Shown here piece by piece: positions 14,396-16,194 of a stretch of 16,194 nt of DNA. The translations under genes were made by a program, and so were the position numbers. Under the pieces are notes generated by a model, which saw nothing but the letters and a program-made list of their open reading frames with translations, did no database searches and had not been told where the DNA came from. This DNA comes from JAOUEE01 sp051011595 (lineage in GTDB: Bacteria; Actinomycetota; Acidimicrobiia; Acidimicrobiales; SHLQ01): positions 1 to 16,194 of the forward strand of contig JBPCTQ010000224.1 of NCBI GenBank assembly GCA_051011595.1, in the 5' to 3' direction. The stretch's first letter is position 1. Each line of letters opens with the position of its first letter.

Positions 14396-15279
14396 CCGAC
14401 ACCTCCCGCGGCCTGGTCGACCACACGATCGATCACTTCATCGGTGACGGCCGGCTCGTCGGCGTGGCGTACGTGAGCCAAGAATTCCACGTTGCCATCC
14501 GCACCGGTCAGGGGTGAGACCATGACCTCCATCATGGCCGCTCCGGCGGCGGTGACCGTGCTTCGGGTGGCAACCAGAACCGACCGCCACAGTTCCGGGT
14601 CGCGTATCACACCCCGGCCGTCGTTGGCCGCGCGACGGCCGACCTCGAATTGTGGTTTGACCAGCACCACCAGCGAGCCGGCCGGCTCCACCAGGCTCAG
14701 CAACGCCGGCATCACCGTCGCCAGGGAAATGAAGGACAGGTCGGCCACCACCAGCGGCGCCGGGCCACCAACGGCCACGGGATCGACGTTGAGGACGTTC
14801 AGTCGTTCGTGGTTGTGCACCCGCTCGTCGATGACCAGGGAATGATGCAGCTGGGCGCGGCCCACGTCGATGGCCACCACCTCACGAGCCCCGCGTTGGA
14901 GGACACAATCGGTGAACCCTCCGGTGCTCGCCCCACAATCGATCACCCGCTGCCCTTCAGGCGACAAGCCGAACCGGTCCAGCGCGGCGGCCAGCTTCTG
15001 GCCGGCTCGACTCACGTACGGCGGCGGGTCGGCAGCCACGACCAGCGCATCGCCGGGGTCGACCAGACGGGCCGGCTTGAACACCGGGGCGCCCGCCACC
15101 GTGACCTTGCCGGCCTCCACCAGCTCGCGGGCGTGCTGGCGACTCACCGCGTACCGGCGACGCACCATCTCGGCGTCGAGCCGTCGTTTCGAGGCCGTTG
15201 TTGCTCCCTTCGGACCACCGCCATCGGTCGGACTCGATGGCGCCCAGCGTGGGAACGAATCCCTCGCACCGAGTAGCAT
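14392..15279 (-). CDS. tlyA: TlyA family rRNA (cytidine-2'-O)-methyltransferase, up to 295 aa; start uncertain
   Basis: TlyA proteins 2'-O-methylate cytidines of 16S/23S rRNA; in mycobacteria the loss of this mark gives capreomycin resistance. An S4 RNA-binding domain lies at about 32-80 (RLDAEMVRRRYAVSRQHARE at 33-52, then LVEAGKVTVAG), followed by PPPYVSRAGQKLAAAL (85-100) and an FtsJ-like methyltransferase. That domain has the SAM site VIDCGASTGGFTD (112-124), ADLSFISL (179-186) and VKPQFEVGR (207-215). Family members usually begin just before the RLDA sequence, so about 30 residues at the front (LLGARDSFPRW..., Pro/Gly/Ser-rich) look non-homologous. No ATG, GTG, TTG or CTG occurs in frame between 15279 and the ATG at 15168, which is inside the S4 domain. 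An AAGGGAG sits 5 nt before an in-frame ACG at 15198. The gene is coupled to nadK. Function is secure; the 5' end is not. Confidence 0.9.
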   Translation of the reverse strand: MLLGARDSFPRWAPSSPTDGGGPKGATTASKRRLDAEMVRRRYAVSRQHARELVEAGKVTVAGAPVFKPARLVDPGDALVVAADPPPYVSRAGQKLAAALDRFGLSPEGQRVIDCGASTGGFTDCVLQRGAREVVAIDVGRAQLHHSLVIDERVHNHERLNVLNVDPVAVGGPAPLVVADLSFISLATVMPALLSLVEPAGSLVVLVKPQFEVGRRAANDGRGVIRDPELWRSVLVATRSTVTAAGAAMMEVMVSPLTGADGNVEFLAHVRHADEPAVTDEVIDRVVDQAAGGVG

Positions 15280-15282
15280 CGT

Positions 15283-15305
15283 AGAGCCCTGGCCACCGGG
15301 GCTCT
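15283..15305. promoter_or_regulatory. 10-bp inverted repeat between tlyA and moxR
   Basis: AGAGCCC (15283-15289) is the exact inverse complement of GGGCTCT (15299-15305). The inner bases extend the stem by a T-G and two G-C pairs around a CCA triloop. In a plus-strand transcript it would sit near the 5' end of the moxR mRNA. No T-run follows on either side, so it is not a classic terminator. As DNA it could be an operator for a dimeric regulator. On one side it touches the overlapping hexamers TAGCAT (plus, 15274-15279) and TACGAT (minus, 15283-15278), both possible -10 boxes. Confidence 0.55.
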
Positions 15306-15326
15306 GCGAAACCCCGATTCGACCGG

Positions 15327-16194
15327 ATGAGGATCCCTTTGACCGACGAGAAACGCCCGCGCGCTTCGCTGGAGGAGGCCGACCAGTTCGCGGCTCGGCT
15401 CGATGAGCTCGTCGGGAACATCGAGCGCATCATCAAAGGGAAGACCGACGTCGTGCAACTGGCGCTGGTGTGCATGCTCGCCGAGGGCCATCTGCTCATC
15501 GAGGACGTTCCCGGTGTCGGCAAGACCACCCTGGCTCGAGCCATGGCCGAGTCGATGAACGGCACCCTCTCGCGGATCCAGTTCACGCCCGACTTGTTGC
15601 CCACCGACGTCACCGGTGTGCAGATCTTCAGCAGCACCAACAACAAGTTCGAGTTCCACCCCGGCAGTGTTTTCGCCAACGTGGTGCTCGGCGACGAGAT
15701 CAACCGGGCCTCACCCAAGACCCAGAGCGCCCTGCTCGAGGTGATGGAGGAACACCAGGTCACCGTCGACGGTGTCCCCCACCCGGTCCCCGACCCATTC
15801 ATCGTGATCGCCACCCAGAACCCGGTCGAACTCGACGGAACCTACAACCTGCCCGAAGCCCAGCTCGATCGATTCATGATGCGACTTCGGGTCGGCTACC
15901 CGAACCAGGCAGCCGAGATGGAAATCATCGACAGCCTCAATCACCGCCACTTTCGACCCGAGCTCGAGGCACTGGTCACGCCCTATGAGTTTCGCAAGAT
16001 GAGCGACATCTGCGACCGCATCCACATCGCGCCCAACATCCGCCATTACATCGTCAGCATCGCCCGCGAGACCCGCAACATCCCGCAGCTGCGCCTGGGC
16101 GCCAGCCCCCGGGGCAGCTCGGCCCTGGCCCGTGCCGTGCGGGCCTTCGCCGCCGCCGCCGGACGCACCTACGTGATGCCCGAAGACGTCAAGA
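15327..16194 (+). CDS. MoxR-family AAA+ ATPase, 3' end outside window
   Basis: MoxR ATPases act as chaperones in assembling protein complexes or activating metalloenzymes, usually beside DUF58/VWA-domain and transglutaminase genes, which would lie to the right. At least 289 codons are present. Visible parts, counting from the ATG: Walker A VPGVGKTT (61-68), Walker B VLGDEINR (120-127) followed by the family block ASPKTQSALLEVMEE (128-142), sensor 1 ATQNP (162-166) and LPEAQLDRF (175-183) with the arginine of the ATPase interface. Residues from ~215 on belong to the C-terminal helical lid. The start is either ATG at 15327 (no SD) or TTG at 15339, which has AGGA 5 nt upstream; the choice changes four residues. 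It is divergent from tlyA. The frame is open to the window end. Confidence 0.93.
   Translation, partial: MRIPLTDEKRPRASLEEADQFAARLDELVGNIERIIKGKTDVVQLALVCMLAEGHLLIEDVPGVGKTTLARAMAESMNGTLSRIQFTPDLLPTDVTGVQIFSSTNNKFEFHPGSVFANVVLGDEINRASPKTQSALLEVMEEHQVTVDGVPHPVPDPFIVIATQNPVELDGTYNLPEAQLDRFMMRLRVGYPNQAAEMEIIDSLNHRHFRPELEALVTPYEFRKMSDICDRIHIAPNIRHYIVSIARETRNIPQLRLGASPRGSSALARAVRAFAAAAGRTYVMPEDVK

Noticed and set aside
11963..14476. An 837-codon open frame on the plus strand, antisense to recN and nadK
   Set aside because: It is opposite two unmistakable genes. In GC-rich DNA with strong third-position GC bias the complementary frame is often stop-free. The product is His/Gln/Gly/Val-rich with no recognisable motif.
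1..16194. CRISPR arrays, tRNA/rRNA genes, insertion sequences, riboswitches
   Set aside because: No regularly spaced repeats, terminal inverted repeats or transposase were seen, and coding sequence fills nearly the entire window; the gaps (all 117 bp or less) show no recognisable RNA gene.

Overview
This is a GC-rich, almost gap-free bacterial chromosome segment holding 15 protein genes, two of them cut by the window edges. The gene order on the minus strand, tlyA-nadK-recN-pyrG-nudix-xerD ... scpA-scpB-rluB ... cmk, is the conserved actinobacterial housekeeping order that I recall from Mycobacterium (roughly the Rv1694-Rv1713 region). Several features point to an actinobacterium outside the well-studied orders, plausibly Acidimicrobiia: the high GC content, the many GTG starts, start codons placed 6-8 nt after TANNNT hexamers (a leaderless-promoter geometry), and the AroA-Cmk fusion. 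The class-level assignment is inference.

Layout. (1) Bases 1-5692, minus strand, read right to left: scpA, scpB, rluB, tyrA, an aroA-cmk fusion, and the 5' part of a plsC-like acyltransferase. Junctions are tight: several GTGA or ATGA-type overlaps, a 58-bp gap before rluB and a 20-bp gap before tyrA. (2) Bases 5693-5809: a 117-bp divergent promoter region with a matching TAGGGT-6nt-ATG arrangement facing each way. (3) Bases 5810-8174, plus strand: a class I photolyase (phr) and tryptophanyl-tRNA synthetase (trpS), 10 bp apart. (4) Bases 8178-15279, minus strand, read right to left: tlyA, nadK, recN, pyrG, a Nudix (ADP-ribose pyrophosphatase type) gene, xerD and a small HD-domain protein. This block converges on trpS with only 3 bp between the stop codons. 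(5) Bases 15280-15326: a short divergent region containing a strong inverted repeat. (6) From 15327 to the right edge, plus strand: a MoxR-type AAA+ ATPase, cut by the window end.

The genes are mostly core: chromosome condensation and dimer resolution (ScpA, ScpB, XerD), DNA repair (RecN, photolyase), rRNA modification and translation (RluB, TlyA, TrpS), nucleotide and cofactor supply (PyrG, Cmk, NadK, Nudix), aromatic amino acids (AroA, TyrA) and phospholipid synthesis (PlsC). Compared with the mycobacterial order, the usual parA-like gene before scpA is absent. The plus-strand phr-trpS pair and the HD gene occupy that interval. No steA/mctB-type genes lie between recN and pyrG, and der is not next to cmk.

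I see no mobile element, CRISPR array, tRNA or rRNA, and no wholly new multi-gene system. The observations most worth a second look are the recurrent leaderless-type start context, the AroA-Cmk fusion, the unclear tlyA start beside a hairpin in the tlyA/moxR divergent region, the HD-domain gene coupled to xerD, and a frame-breaking heptamer repeat inside xerD. No gene-free stretch exceeds 300 bases.
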